Shown here: positions 1-11,470 of the stretch, one piece after another
Position numbering within the stretch: the first letter of the stretch is position 1
Layout: each line of letters starts with the position of its first letter
From: Eleusine coracana subsp. coracana
Lineage: Eukaryota > Streptophyta > Magnoliopsida > Poales > Poaceae
Length of the DNA: 64,000 nucleotides
Assembly (NCBI GenBank): GCA_032690845.1
Contig: CM064421.1
Coordinates: forward strand, 38,368,963-38,432,962
Direction of reading: 5' to 3'
Translations under genes and position numbers: made by a program
The notes under the pieces: model-generated
Databases searched by the model: none
What the model was told of the DNA's origin: nothing
Seen by the model: the letters and a program-made list of their open reading frames with translations, nothing else

Positions 1-1890
1 ACATAGAAGGCTATAAAATAGCCAAGAGGGCTGCAAAACGAGCAGTGAGTGTAGCAAAGGGTCAGGCATATGATAACCTTTATCAGCGACTAGGCACGAA
101 GGAAGGAGAGAAGGACATCTATCGGATGGCTAGGATCCGTGAGCGGAAGACGAGGGACATCAACCAAATCAAATGTATCAAGGATGGGGTAGACCGACTC
201 CTGGTGAGAGATGAGGAGATCAAGGACAGATGGCGAGAGTACTTTGATAAGTTGTTTAACGGAGAGGAGGAAGGTCCTATACTTGAGTTGGATGACTCAT
301 TTGATGATAACAACAGACGCTTTGTGAGAAGAATTCAGGAGACAGAGATAGAGGAAGCTTTGAAGAGGATGAAGAGTGGTAAAGCGATGGGCCCTGATGG
401 TATCCCCATCGAAGTATGGAGATGCTTAGGTGCCAGAGCCATAGTATGGTTAACTAAGCTTTTTAACCTCATCTTTCGGTCAAACAAGATGCCGGAAGAA
501 TGGAGGAGGAGTATAGTAGTACCGATCTTCAAGAACAAGGGAGATGTTCAAAGTTGTACTAACTATCGTGGGATTAAGTTGATGAGCCATACGATGAAGC
601 TCTGGGAGAGAATCATCGAGCATCGTCTAAGAAGAGTGACAAGTGTGACGCAAAACCAGTTTGGGTTCATGCCTGGAAGATCAACCATGGAGGCGATTTT
701 CTTAATGCGACAATTGATGGAGAGATATCGGGAGCAAAAGAAGGACTTACACATGGTCTTTATTGACCTCGAGAAGGCATATGACAAAGTGCCAAGAAGT
801 GTCATGTGGTGGGCCTTGGAGAAGCACAAAGTCCCAACTAAGTATATTACCCTCATCAAGGATATGTACAGGGACGCGAGGACGTGTGTTCGGACATGTG
901 ATGGCGATACCAATGACTTTCCGATTAAAATAGGACTACACCAAGGATCAGCATTGAGCCCTTATTTATTTGCTTTAGTGATGGACGAGGTCACACGAGA
1001 AATTCAGAGTGATGTCCCTTGGTGTATGCTCTTTGCTGATGATGTGGTGTTAGTTGACGAGAGTAGGGATGGGGTTAATAGGAAGTTGGAGCTGTGGAGG
1101 CACACATTAGAGTGCAAGGGTTTCAGACTTAGTAGGGCCAAGACCGAGTATATGATGTGCGAGTTTAGCGTGACTAGACATGAGGATGGAGACGTTAGCC
1201 TTAATGGACAATTGGTGGCCAAGAAGGATACATTTCGTTATTTAGGATCGATGTTGCAAAAGGACGGTGACATCGATGAAGATGTTAGGCATAGAATTTC
1301 AGCCGGCTGGTTGAAATGGCGTCAAGCATCCGGCGTCTTATGCGACAAGAGGGTGCCACAAAAGCTAAAAGGTAAATTCTATAGGACGGCAATTCGTCCG
1401 GCGATGTTATACGGTGCTGAGTGCTGGCCTACGAAAAGACGACATGTTCAACAACTAAGTGTAGCAGAGATGCGTATGTTGCGTTGGTTTTGCGGGCATA
1501 CAAGAAGAGACCGAATACGGAATGAAGATATCCGGGACAGGATAGGAGTGGCACCTATCGAGGAGAAATTGGTTCAACATCGGTTGAGATGGTTCGGACA
1601 TGTCCAACGGAGACCTCCGGAGGCGCCGGTATGTAGTGGGGTTCTAAAGAGAGATGCTAATGTTAAGAGAGGTAGAGGCCGACCTAACTTGACTTGGGAC
1701 GAGTCGGTTAAGAGAGACCTGAAGGCGTGGGATATCCCTAAGGAGCTAGCTATGGATAGGAGTGCTTGGAGACTAGCAATAGACGTGCCGGAACCGTGAT
1801 TCTCTTCTTTTTTGGGTTCCCATGGGTTTCATCTCTAGCCTACCCCAACTTGCTTGGGATAAAAAGGCTTTGTTGTTGTTGTTGTTGTAG
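1..1890 (+). mobile_element. RTE-type non-LTR retrotransposon (LINE), 3' part
   Basis: The reverse transcriptase frame is followed by a very short 3' UTR (about 70 bp) and a tandem (TTG)n tail at about 1871-1888. A short tandem-repeat tail in place of poly(A) is typical of the RTE clade. The element runs off the left edge of the window, so its 5' end and left target duplication cannot be seen. A poly-T run that starts another repeat follows the tail directly. The RTE assignment rests on the tail and the C-terminal protein signature, from family knowledge. Confidence 0.85.
3..1799 (+). CDS. RTE-like reverse transcriptase ORF (5'-partial)
   Basis: This encodes the C-terminal ~600 residues of a LINE polyprotein that copies element RNA at a nicked genomic target. 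The frame is open from position 3, so the GTG at 45 is not a real start and the protein continues upstream of the window. Visible reverse transcriptase motifs are FIDLEKAYD (motif A aspartates, near 760-790) and LFADDVVLV (motif C, near 1030). The C-terminal block contains WFGHVQRRPPEAPV and ends in PEP, as in plant RTE elements. The upstream endonuclease domain is outside the window. No frameshift or stop interrupts the frame down to TGA at 1797-1799, which suggests a fairly young copy. Host promoter features are absent. Confidence 0.85.
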   Translation: MEGYKIAKRAAKRAVSVAKGQAYDNLYQRLGTKEGEKDIYRMARIRERKTRDINQIKCIKDGVDRLLVRDEEIKDRWREYFDKLFNGEEEGPILELDDSFDDNNRRFVRRIQETEIEEALKRMKSGKAMGPDGIPIEVWRCLGARAIVWLTKLFNLIFRSNKMPEEWRRSIVVPIFKNKGDVQSCTNYRGIKLMSHTMKLWERIIEHRLRRVTSVTQNQFGFMPGRSTMEAIFLMRQLMERYREQKKDLHMVFIDLEKAYDKVPRSVMWWALEKHKVPTKYITLIKDMYRDARTCVRTCDGDTNDFPIKIGLHQGSALSPYLFALVMDEVTREIQSDVPWCMLFADDVVLVDESRDGVNRKLELWRHTLECKGFRLSRAKTEYMMCEFSVTRHEDGDVSLNGQLVAKKDTFRYLGSMLQKDGDIDEDVRHRISAGWLKWRQASGVLCDKRVPQKLKGKFYRTAIRPAMLYGAECWPTKRRHVQQLSVAEMRMLRWFCGHTRRDRIRNEDIRDRIGVAPIEEKLVQHRLRWFGHVQRRPPEAPVCSGVLKRDANVKRGRGRPNLTWDESVKRDLKAWDIPKELAMDRSAWRLAIDVPEP

Positions 1891-2205
1891 AGTTTTTTTT
1901 TAGATTATACAGTACAACTCAGACACTCACAACACACGCACACTCACCCCTATGAACACACGTACGTAAACACTACCTCTATAAGTATCTTTGAAGACTG
2001 AGCCGACAAATCCTCTGGATTGACAAAGTCATCACTGACTGCAACATAAAAGCATAATACCGACAAATCCTCGCTATCGACGGGAACGTCGTCTACCACT
2101 AAAAGCATAATGCCGTTAAATCTTAGAAAATTCGCTTACACAGAAAATCGAACACAGGATATGAGGTGTTACTGAGACTCTTGTAATCATTAGTCTACAG
2201 TCCCT
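1891..2205 (-). repeat. Degenerate tRNA-derived SINE-like repeat
   Basis: On the minus strand this looks like a SINE: a poly-T run at about 1893-1901 would be its poly(A) tail, and a weak tRNA B-box-like stretch lies near 2145-2160. The middle (1930-2120) resembles a widespread grass repeat family recalled from memory. It is too diverged to name or to bound exactly. Confidence 0.35.
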
Positions 2206-3338
2206 TTCACTTTGAACATGGAGTTAATCACCAAGAAGACCAAACAGGTACGGAGTAAAGAGCTACTACACCAAGTACCCCGACTGCAACATTTCCTTTG
2301 ATGTTCACAAATTGATCCTGACATCGAAGCGGGAGGAGGGGAGTCAAGTGGACGAGTCCACCCCGAGGCCCGAACGGCCTGAACGCTGCCTCTCTCTTTG
2401 ATACTAGTACAACAAAGACTGTTCAACGTTTTCTTCGACACATTCTCTAGATATAAGACAACTATTTCCGATTATGTTTTGCGCTATCGAGTAATACAAT
2501 CATCTGAGGAACTCTGTCTCATATTATTTGACGTTTTGTACTTGACACAAAGATTAAAAAGAAGTGAAACTATTGATATACAGAAAACAAGAAAAAAGAA
2601 AAAAAATAAAGATGTATTAAAGCGGATTTAATAAAAGCGCCGGCAGCCGACAAAATAAAGGTTCCATGTCACCTTCAGTCAGCTGTAAAAAAGAGTAGTA
2701 TAGTGAAACGAGCGTTTGACTAAATATTTAACTAATTAACATCTGAGCACCGAAGAATGCATGCATGCTCCTCGGGCAGGCTGCTTTCGGCAGCCATGAG
2801 CCGGCGACAAAACAATCGCTCGCTCTCTCTCTCTCTCTCTCCTCTCCTCTCTTTTTCAGATAGTATTTTAATGACATATACATGTATTTAGCCTGCTGAC
2901 TAGAACCCATAATACTTGTTTTTAGAAAAAGAAAAAATATATTGGAATACGAGTATGATAAGTAAAATAGAAAAAATTTGAGAAGTATAGGATGATAATT
3001 AATATGGGACGGAAGAAGTACATGAGTTTCACAATCCACATTGATCATTTTGTTTCGTGTTTTCTTCCAAGCTTTGAAAAATGTTTCACATAAAACTTAA
3101 ATATGGTTATCTAAATGGTGATAACTATTAAATTTTTAGTCATATACACATATGATATAATTTCTCTAGAAAGTAGTATTACATGACCATTTGAAAGAAC
3201 GGAAGAGAGAAATTGTGTATCAAGATTCAAAAGTTTATAGGTTTTTATTTTTTTATCCTTTTTCATCTCACATGAACTCAATAATAAAGTCGAATATAAT
3301 GAGTTATCAAAATTTAAAATTCATCAATGTACTAAATA
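2206..3338. other. Intergenic, no gene recognised; CT microsatellite
   Basis: AT-rich spacer with no convincing coding exon. It contains a pure CT/CTC microsatellite at about 2820-2852. Short frames here have no recognisable family and poor coding character. Confidence 0.5.
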
Positions 3339-3873
3339 GAGTTGTCCAAACGGACAACCCGGCCCAGTACGGCCCAGACCTTAAAAGTCCCAACACGTTT
3401 AATATAAGGCTGACATGGCCTGACACGGGCCATGTCGAGGCAACCTTAGGGCTCAGCTGCTAGCCCATAACACGGCTCTAAAATACAAATTCGTGCCGGG
3501 CTGACCCACTAAGCCTAATGGGCCGAAATAAATTGATGACCCATTTAAAATTGAAGTGACTAAAATGTCAAACATATGATGTTGCATTGAGGATTTGAAC
3601 CTGTCACCTCAAGGAATTGAAGAAGAGATCTCTGCCTTGTTGTAAGTAGTATACTTAAATAGACCGTGCCTGATGTGACCTTATAAGGCTTTAGTGGGCC
3701 GGCCTGCTAATCCTATCGGGTCATGCCGCTCGGCGTGCCGACTGCTCGGCCCAAGCACGGCATGCAGGTGTGGGCATGAGCCTGAAATTTAGTGGATTGT
3801 GCCAGACTCGTGCCGTACTTTTTTTTTTAGGGTTTTGGACCAGCCCACTAGGCCTAGCCCGTTTGGACAACTC
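3339..3873. mobile_element. Small TIR element (non-autonomous), TA target duplication
   Basis: Perfect 15-bp terminal inverted repeats, GAGTTGTCCAAACGG at 3339-3353 and its complement at 3859-3873, bound a 535-bp unit. TA dinucleotides flank both sides (3337-3338 and 3874-3875). The interior is rich in GGCCC/GGGCC words and has no ORF, so it is a MITE-like derivative. Superfamily is uncertain: a TA duplication fits Tc1/Mariner, but the termini are not the Stowaway consensus. Confidence 0.7.
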
Positions 3874-4180
3874 TAGTACTAACTGCACACGTGTATACTT
3901 AAAATTGATGATATATAAATTTTGATAAATGAGTTAATGAAATAAAAGAGATAAGATAAAGAAAGTGTGTCAAGGGGCAAGCCCCTCTAGTTGATACACA
4001 TGGAAGGCAGAGGAGAAAGAAAACGAGCATATTGAGACCTAAACAAATTAGGAGAGACTCAATCTTAGTCAATTAGAAATAACTTATGTCACATGAACAT
4101 TTCTTCTCGTTCTTAATGATGCTTACATTTGCCAGTTTACGTGAGTCTTTTCCACACTATCTCTTCAATGGGATCAGCAC

Positions 4181-6953
4181 TGTGACATTTCTGTGTTTAA
4201 AAAAAAAATTTACCTTTACTGACAGTGGGACCCGCCGGTCCCACCCGTCAGCCTCCGGCTCTCACCACCGCGCACCGCCCGCGCCCGGGCAGCGCTGGCG
4301 AGAGCGCGAGCGCCGGAAGTGCCACGCAGCGCTGCAAGCGAGGGCCGCCGTCGCCGCTGTCACTAGGTGAGAGTTTTTGCCGACTCCAATCTTCTCCTTC
4401 TTTTCTCTCTCACTCACTTTCTCTCTCGCGCGCTCAGCTTCTCTCGCCTCTGTTTTATCCCGCCGCCGCCGTCCGAGCTAGCTCTCGCCGCCGATGACCC
4501 CTCCACTTAATTCCGCCACTCAAACCATCGCGCAAACCCCTCTAGCACCCGCCATGGCCGTCGATTGAGTTTTCTTCCGCGAATCTTTCCGTCACTGTCG
4601 CCGAGCTCGGGTTTCCGCCGCCGCTCGTCGTTGCTCCTACTCCGCGATGCCATAGCTTCTCCTCTACTATCCTCCTGCATCGCCGCCTCTTCTTTATTTT
4701 GGCTAGCCGAGCCGCGCCCTGGGAGTGCACATGGCCGCTGCCGCCGCGCGGCCGAGCCGCATGCGCGCGCGCAGGCGAGCTGAAAGCTCCGTGCCTGTTG
4801 GGCTGTGCTCGCGCAAATAGACCGTCAGGCCGAGCCGCGATCGCGTGCGCGAAAGCACGTGAGCCTGCGTCGCTGGGCCGTGTTCCTGCACCCCGCTGCG
4901 GTGTTGCTGGGCTTGGTCCAGCAGCAGCTGGCTACCCAAAGCCCATAAGGCCGAAATCGAGTTTTTTCTTTTCCCAGGTTTTTCATTAAGTTTTAATTCC
5001 AGAGTTTAGTTAAAATCTAGCAAATAAATTAGACTTTCTAAAATCTTGAAATTAATTTTGTTAGGTTTCAAATAATTTCCTCTACCACTATATGAAATAA
5101 AATTTAATATTTATTTTATATGATTTTTAAGCATTTAATTAAGCTTCTGAATTATCTTTTAATTGTTAATTAATTTAATTCCTAAGTTAATATTTTTTTT
5201 GTTAATGAATTTATTTTATGTTTAGATGGGAAATTAGAGGTTAATAATTTGAATTAAAGCATGTTAAACCCTTTTCATCAATGGACTTAATTACTCATAT
5301 TTTGAAGGAAATACTTCAGACAAGAGTAATTAAAATTCTTAATCTAAATATTCTATCGCATCATCATTCTCAATGCATTGCATGTCATATTTCATGCATC
5401 GTTGATACTGACTTGCGACGTGTCAACGAATCGTATAGGACTCGAGATCGTCGAGCCGTCTGCTGACTGTGGGCCCAAGGTGGTAATTGTCGAGACCGCT
5501 CCTGCACCTGAATCGTCGCACCCGGACGAACCCCAAGACAAGCCCCGGTGCATCCCACCTATATTTTTAAATTCTTTCTTTTATCACAGTCAGTCGAGTC
5601 ATGTCTGTACATTAAGTTCCAGGAATTGATTGACACCCACCTGCATCACTACCGTATCCTATGATATTTTTATACTATACAGGTACAGGTAGCACGATAG
5701 ACGCTATGCTTATATCGTAGGATTATCAGTAGCACTGCATAGGATGATCTTAAAGCATGGAGGCTTTAAGTTGTTTGAGACTCTTGAGAATTAAATAAAA
5801 GTTGTTGTTGATGATGATGAGACTGGACGGGTTCCGTAGAGGAAAGGGCACAGACTGGATCTGGCAAGGTGGTAGCCCCGTCCGTGTCAAATTAGGACCA
5901 AACCGTTGGCGGCCTCGTGAACAAGTATTGAACAATACCGTCTACATGCTGGTGTATGGGATCCAGTAAGCTGATGTACCCTAACTACCTCAGTGGTAGG
6001 ACGTAGCCAACTTTCTTTTTCTGGCTGTTAGTGAGATTGAAGTCTCACGGGAGGGAAATGGTGGTTGCCCATGGATAACGTCTGGGGCGGTATCTAGTGG
6101 GGTCTCCATATTTTTGGGGGGAGTTGGAAACGGATCGACTTCTGGTTGGGGTTAGTAGGAAAAATTGTCATATACGACCAATGCGATGCGTATATGTTGT
6201 GTAGTCGGATTTTACCTAGCTGGTAGAAATTGATTCGAATCGCTGCCCCTCGCAGCAATGAGTACCGCCTGTTCGCTTGGCACGAACGGAGATAATCGAG
6301 AGTAACGAGAAGGAGAAGCATTTTTTAAAATTATTTAATTTGACTTGATAAATTTTGATTGCAATAGTTGCAAGATGCAAACTTTATTAATAATGAACAT
6401 AATCATGAGCTAAATTTTGAAATAGATATCTACTAGTAGGTGCTGTTTTTCGCAAGTCTGAGTCGACCCACCAGCCAAAGGCCTAAGCATTCTAGGTGTC
6501 GGCCTTAGCGAGCCACGTTGACGGGTCAGTCTTGCGAAGTATATTAGATACTCAGGGTTTGTTTGAATTATTTTATGCTTAGGTGATGAGCCAAGCTCGT
6601 ATGGATGGGCAGAAGGCATGCCAGAAAAAGGACAATTGTCGGAGGGAAGTTTTCTCCAGTGAGAACGCATCCCGTCCCCAGAAGAGTAGAAAACAAGGTG
6701 TGCCTTCGAGAGTGAGTTGTAATAAACGTGTTTCAAACTTGGTGTTGAACAGAGAACAAACTTTTGTTGAGTTTTAAATCTTTGCTATAATAAATGTTTC
6801 TCCGCTGTGAAACTCCTGCTTGTCCTTTTGAAAACTTGATTGTATTATACTATGATGTAATTTTTGGGCTTGTAAGAATGTATGTATTGTTGTAACTCGC
6901 TTCGTCGAGTGTTCTCTTATACACCGTCCTGGTCATCCGGAGGGGATGTCACA
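4181..6953 (+). mobile_element. Solo LTR of a long-LTR (gypsy-type) retrotransposon
   Basis: The unit begins TGTGACAT and ends ATGTCACA, an 8-bp perfect inverted terminal repeat with TG...CA ends. It is flanked by perfect 5-bp direct repeats AGCAC at 4176-4180 and 6954-6958. No primer-binding site, polypurine tract or internal domain is present, so this is a solo LTR left by recombination between two LTRs. A length of 2,773 bp fits rice gypsy families with ~3-kb LTRs (RIRE3/RIRE8-like, from memory). The GC-rich block at 4220-4940 gives spurious ORFs and is LTR sequence. Orientation is taken from the TG/CA ends only and is uncertain. Confidence 0.85.
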
Positions 6954-6958
6954 AGCAC

Positions 6959-7907
6959 CTTTTTTTTTTCCATCTCTCACGTGCAAAGACGACACGAGAC
7001 GCACGTCACATAACGCCTGTTGCAGCGGAACGTGTATTTGTGGATTGGACGAGGTGCCGCGTGCTGCCACTTTTGGACACGCATGTTGGAAAGGGCAGGC
7101 AGGCGAAGCCGTCGGATTCTCGCGTAGCAGACCATGACCTCTCGCTTTCGCCTCCTCGATCCTGACTCGGCTCGTGTATTGGGTTTCGCAAGGGCATCTG
7201 ATCATCGTCGCCGTTGTGATGATGTCAAAGTTTTCGGGAACGACGACCGCACCGAGCTCGTGATCCGCCCATCAAACCGCCGGACCGTGCTCTCCTGGCC
7301 TGTGTGCGTGAGGTGGTGGCGAACCGAGCCGAGGGTTTCTTGCTTCACGGCGGATCTCGGCATTCACATGTCACGTGTACGGTACGCGACGTGACCACCA
7401 AGACGGTGGCTAACCCACCCGTCTTCTCGCACGCGCGTGACATTTGTCCACGCACGCCGGCCGCGCGTCGGCGGTTTATACTGTCACTCTAGATATTTTC
7501 TCTAATTCAGCATGCTCCAGAGCTGTCGAGCAGTAGTGAAACCGTCTCCATGGTTTGCCTAGGTTTTTATAGTCTCAGACCAATATCATCAAGAAGCACG
7601 AAAAATTGGAAGCAAGCACCAGCATGATCCAACTAGTTCGAATAATATTTCCGGTGATCGAGCTCACATGCAAACCGGAACCGTTACACATTGCGGCAAA
7701 ATTGTCACCACCTCCTACAAAAAAGATGGCAACCATGCGACATGCATCTACTTAACCTGCAGGGGTCGGAGTCCAGCAGAAAGCCGTCGTCGCGACGATC
7801 GATTAGCAGCGGTTCACACTACTCCACCCCAAGCATGCGTAGCACTAAAACTACGTCCAAGTAGAACGTGGAACCGTACGCACTTGCTATTTTTTGCTAA
7901 GTGCTAA
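6959..7907. other. Intergenic / 3' flank of the AIL gene
   Basis: Moderately GC-rich sequence between the solo LTR and the stop codon of the minus-strand AP2 gene. Part of it must be that gene's 3' UTR. I recognise no other gene, RNA or repeat. Confidence 0.4.
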
Positions 7908-10900
7908 TCAGTCATTCCACAGCGCGAACACCGGCAGCTGATGGTGCACGCCGGCAACTCCACCGACCGGCCGCGCCGCCGCCGCCGCCGCCGCCGTCAT
8001 CCAGTTGCCTCCGCTGCTGCCCTCGCCGGCCTCGAACTTCATGGCGGGCGCGTACTGGAGGCCGTGCAGCAGGTGCGCGCCGCGGTGACCCTCCGAGGTA
8101 TCGGAGTTATCCGACGCGCCGTGATCGCCGCCGGTCGGCGCCACGTCGGAGCGGTCGCCGCCGCCGGCGAGCTCCGGCGGCGACCCGTCGGGCGGGCGCG
8201 TCGGGGAGCGCCTGCACGCGGCGTCGCCGCCGATGAGGTGCGTGCTGGCGCAGATCCGCTTCACGTCGTACTTGCTGATGTCGAAGTTCGTCACGGCGTT
8301 CAGGCCACGGAACTTGATCGCAGCGATGTCATAGGCCTCGGCCGCCTCCTCCTGCGTGCCTGCACGCATTTACAGATAGTACAGTAGTTAGGACAGGTAA
8401 TACTGTTGATCAGCAAGAGCTGGATCTGCATGAGTGGATTCGCAGCTTGGAATCATCAGCAAGTGACAAAAAAAAAACTTACTGAACGTGCCAAGATACA
8501 AGTCCTTGTTCCCGGCGACTCTGCCAATCCTGGCCTGCCACCTCCCGTGCTGGTGATGCCTGCGCGCATGGGGAAAGCAAAGATTATTCAACCAGCCAGG
8601 TCCATGCGTGTGTGTGCGTGTTCGTGAGAACAGGTGGCTCAGAAGTTTTTGGGGTGTTGGAAAAGGCAGCATGTAGGGTGTAAATATGGGCGAGCAATTA
8701 AGCAGCGCTGTGCAGCACCTTGTCACTCCTCTGTACATGGATGCTCCCCTCGAGAAGCCGCTGCTGTTCCTGCACCAAAGAACAAATTCGGCAGCGAAAA
8801 CTCGTGTAAGCAGGCGTTATTGGTGAGCGCGCCAGATGTTTGAGAGATACGATGAGTACGATCTTGGATGCATTTGTGAAAGCATTTGGAAACAACAGCG
8901 TGAGCAGGCAGGGAAGCTTTGTTTCTAGTGCTGTTCAAGTACAGCAGTTCTGAAAAATCGCACGTGAAAGATTCCATGCAGATAAGTATTCATATGCCAT
9001 TCATTTTGAAATACTGTACCAAATATGCCATTCAGAAAGGTTTGAAAACTGTATCAGGCTTCATGTTATTCCATTAACATTTTGGGGTTTTTGTAACCTC
9101 ACAATTCTGGCATTGTGTACTTTTAGATAATATTTGTCACAATGAATCTAAAAGTAAAAATATTAGGGTTTTTAAACTTAATCAAATGTATAGAAATTAT
9201 CGGGCAAAGCAAAATTTAACCAAAACCAAGTGTAAACTTATTCTAGAACGGAGGGAGTAACTAGTGATTAGATTTGTTTAATACGACCTAATACTAGTTG
9301 AGGAAAGAGCTGCAATACCTCCTCAAGTGTGCAATGAATTCCTGCCTTGACATGTGCTTCATCTCCTCCAGCTCCTTCTCATAAGTGCTTAACTGCAGAA
9401 GTGGCAGAGCCTAGTGGATCAGGAAACAATGAACGACATGTGTACGTATAGTGCACACAGAACACTTGTACCAGCAAATTTCAGAAGCAAAATTAAAAGA
9501 TAGGACGAATGAACCAAGCCGGCCCCTACTTCAACTGACAGAATACTTTTACACTGAATTAAGATGGCAAATAGGGACAGCGAACGTACCGGGAAATTTA
9601 TATGGGTTGAAGGACCCCAGTACTTGAGCGCTGCCAAATCGTAAGCTCTTGCAGCCTTCTCCTCCTTGTCATACCCACCTAGCAACAATTACACATGGAA
9701 ATGGTAAGCATGTGTGGAGTAACTGCAGGTTGCCGATTCGCCATTGCATTGCAAGGCGAAGACGTTATTGATGTCAGTAAACATTCGCATGCTGGAGTAG
9801 TGAAATCATGCTGTAGTGCATAGTGACCGAAAAAAGAATGCATGTTCCGCTAACCTTGCCTTCCTTTCCTAGTCTGGCCTTCCTTCCTGCAAGTATTGTC
9901 CCAGAGGTGAGCCTCATACCTCCCAGTCCATCTGTGCCTGCAGATGATAGATCAATAATGCATATCAACTCAAGCTATTCAAACGACACTTTGAACAAAT
10001 GTGAAACTTGATTAGCACATGCAGAGCGTCAGCAACCAACCTGGTCACGCCCCGGAACTGCGACGTCCTTTGCCCAAACGTCTGCGCTGGCCTGCGGGCT
10101 ACAGGCATCGGCGCCGGCATCGGCTCGCACGGGACGTCGGTCACGGAGAGCGACAGCGCCGACGAGCGTTCCGGCACGTACATGGCCTCCCGGAGCCAGG
10201 ACTTGATGCCGGAGATGGACATGGAGCTGCCCACGCCGGCGGCGGCGCTGTACATGGGCATCACGCCGCCAGGCGGGCTCGGGTTCGCCGCCGGCGTGCC
10301 CAGGAAGTACTGGCCGTGATGGGGGAAGAAATGATGATGATGAAGTTGGTCTTGCGGCGGCGGCGCAAGCACGCGGTGGTCAACCGGCGGCGCGTTCACG
10401 TTGATCTCCAGGTCAATGCCACCGCCGCCGCCGCCGCCGCCGCCATGGCCGTGGTAGTAGTAGGAGCCCGATAGGGGGTGGAGGTCGTGGACCTCGGTGT
10501 ACTTGGCCTGGTCGGCGTGATCGTTGCCGCTTTTGTTGCTGCAAGTGACGCTCATGAAGTCCTCAAGCTTGGGGCCTTTGGTTTCTGCCCGGCTCCAATC
10601 TGCACAGAAACGGTACAGAGTGCAGACAAAACACTGATGATAACTGCCTTTTTGAGAGAGTGCAGTCTTACATTTAGCAACTTTCTGAACTCCTACTACT
10701 GGTAACTATTTTTGGCCTTAATCAGAGTTCGATCTGAACCACACTCTCTTGTATACGTTGTGCCAAAAAGACACAGCGGGATGTGCCTTTCTACTTTCTG
10801 ATTTATAGTTTGCGGAAACTTTGAAAGCAAAGCTGCATGTAGTACAAACTATATGCAAGGAAACGAACATGGACATGAATACTTATATTCCTCTTGTGTC

Positions 10901-11255
10901 TAGAACGGCAGTTAATCCATAGAGAACATGTACGTAACTTTCCAATCAGTAACTACCAGATTTAATAGAACTCATCCATCAGAAACCTAGGTGAGAAATT
11001 AAAGATGATGCTACGTACAGAAATCCTGGATCCTGGCCCTACACACACACACAAGATGAAGAACTTATTACCAGCAGAAGCATACGGCAGAGATCCATCG
11101 GAGTGCAACGGCATAGCCACGAGAGGCGAAGCCGCGGTAGGAGAGGAGCAAGATCCCTCTCCGCCATCACCGCTTCCACTCCCGCCACCGCCGCCGTTGC
11201 CATAGCCTCTTGCAGCCGAGGAAGACAAGGAGAATCCGAGCCAGCCGTTGTTCAT
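7908..11255 (-). CDS. AINTEGUMENTA-like / PLETHORA AP2-family transcription factor
   Basis: Predicted nuclear DNA-binding regulator with two AP2 domains, of the AIL/PLT type that controls meristem and root growth. Exons (minus): 11255-11072, 10599-10041, 9937-9855, 9678-9590, 9392-9319, 8769-8719, 8559-8483, 8359-7908; 522 residues. The N-terminus MNNGWLGFSLS is the AIL signature. AP2 repeat 1 is at about residues 240-305, the linker with EKELEEMKHMSRQEF at 306-337, and repeat 2 with GRWQARIGRVAGNKDLYL at about 338-405. Poly-Gly (near 10418-10445) and poly-Ala (near 7975-7995) tracts come from GCC repeats. In other AIL genes a 9-nt microexon coding VYL lies between the third and fourth exons listed; I found none in the 9679-9854 intron. 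Direct splicing keeps the frame (GRQ-GGYDKEE) but shortens repeat 1 by three residues. Which PLT/AIL paralogue this is remains unresolved. Confidence 0.9.
9080..9259. repeat. Truncated Stowaway-like MITE in an AIL intron
   Basis: A terminal motif ACGGAGGGAGTA at 9248-9259 matches the Stowaway 3' end. No matching left end is found, so the boundary at 9080 is approximate. It lies in the intron between the exons at 9319 and 8769. Confidence 0.35.
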
Positions 11256-11461
11256 GTCCGTCTCGCTCGCCGCGCCGAGAGAAGGGGAGAGAGGAAGAAG
11301 AACGGGACCGGAAGGAATCAAATCAAAGAGTTGCAGATATTTTTTGCAGATGATGAGAGCATGTAACTTGCAAGCAAGGAGCAACAAGGGGAAACCAAAA
11401 CTAGAGTGGTGCTCAAGCACCAAAAAAAGAGCTCCGCTTTTTGACGTTTACATGAGCAACC

Positions 11462-11468
11462 TATATAT
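11462..11468 (-). promoter_or_regulatory. Candidate TATA box for the AIL gene
   Basis: A TATATA run on the minus strand lies about 207 bp upstream of the AIL start codon at 11255, which suits a 5' UTR of roughly 170-180 nt. CACGTG boxes occur further upstream at 11825-11830 and 12185-12190. No transcript data support this. Confidence 0.5.
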
Positions 11469-11470
11469 GG

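Noticed and set aside
4220..4990. Long GC-rich open frames on both strands
   Set aside because: They lie inside the solo LTR, have no domain, and are explained by base composition.
9770..9800. AG-N9-GT candidate microexon (minus) in the AIL intron, CATGCGAAT
   Set aside because: It fits the length and phase of the missing microexon but would encode A-C-E-C in place of V-Y-L-G and lacks any conservation signal.
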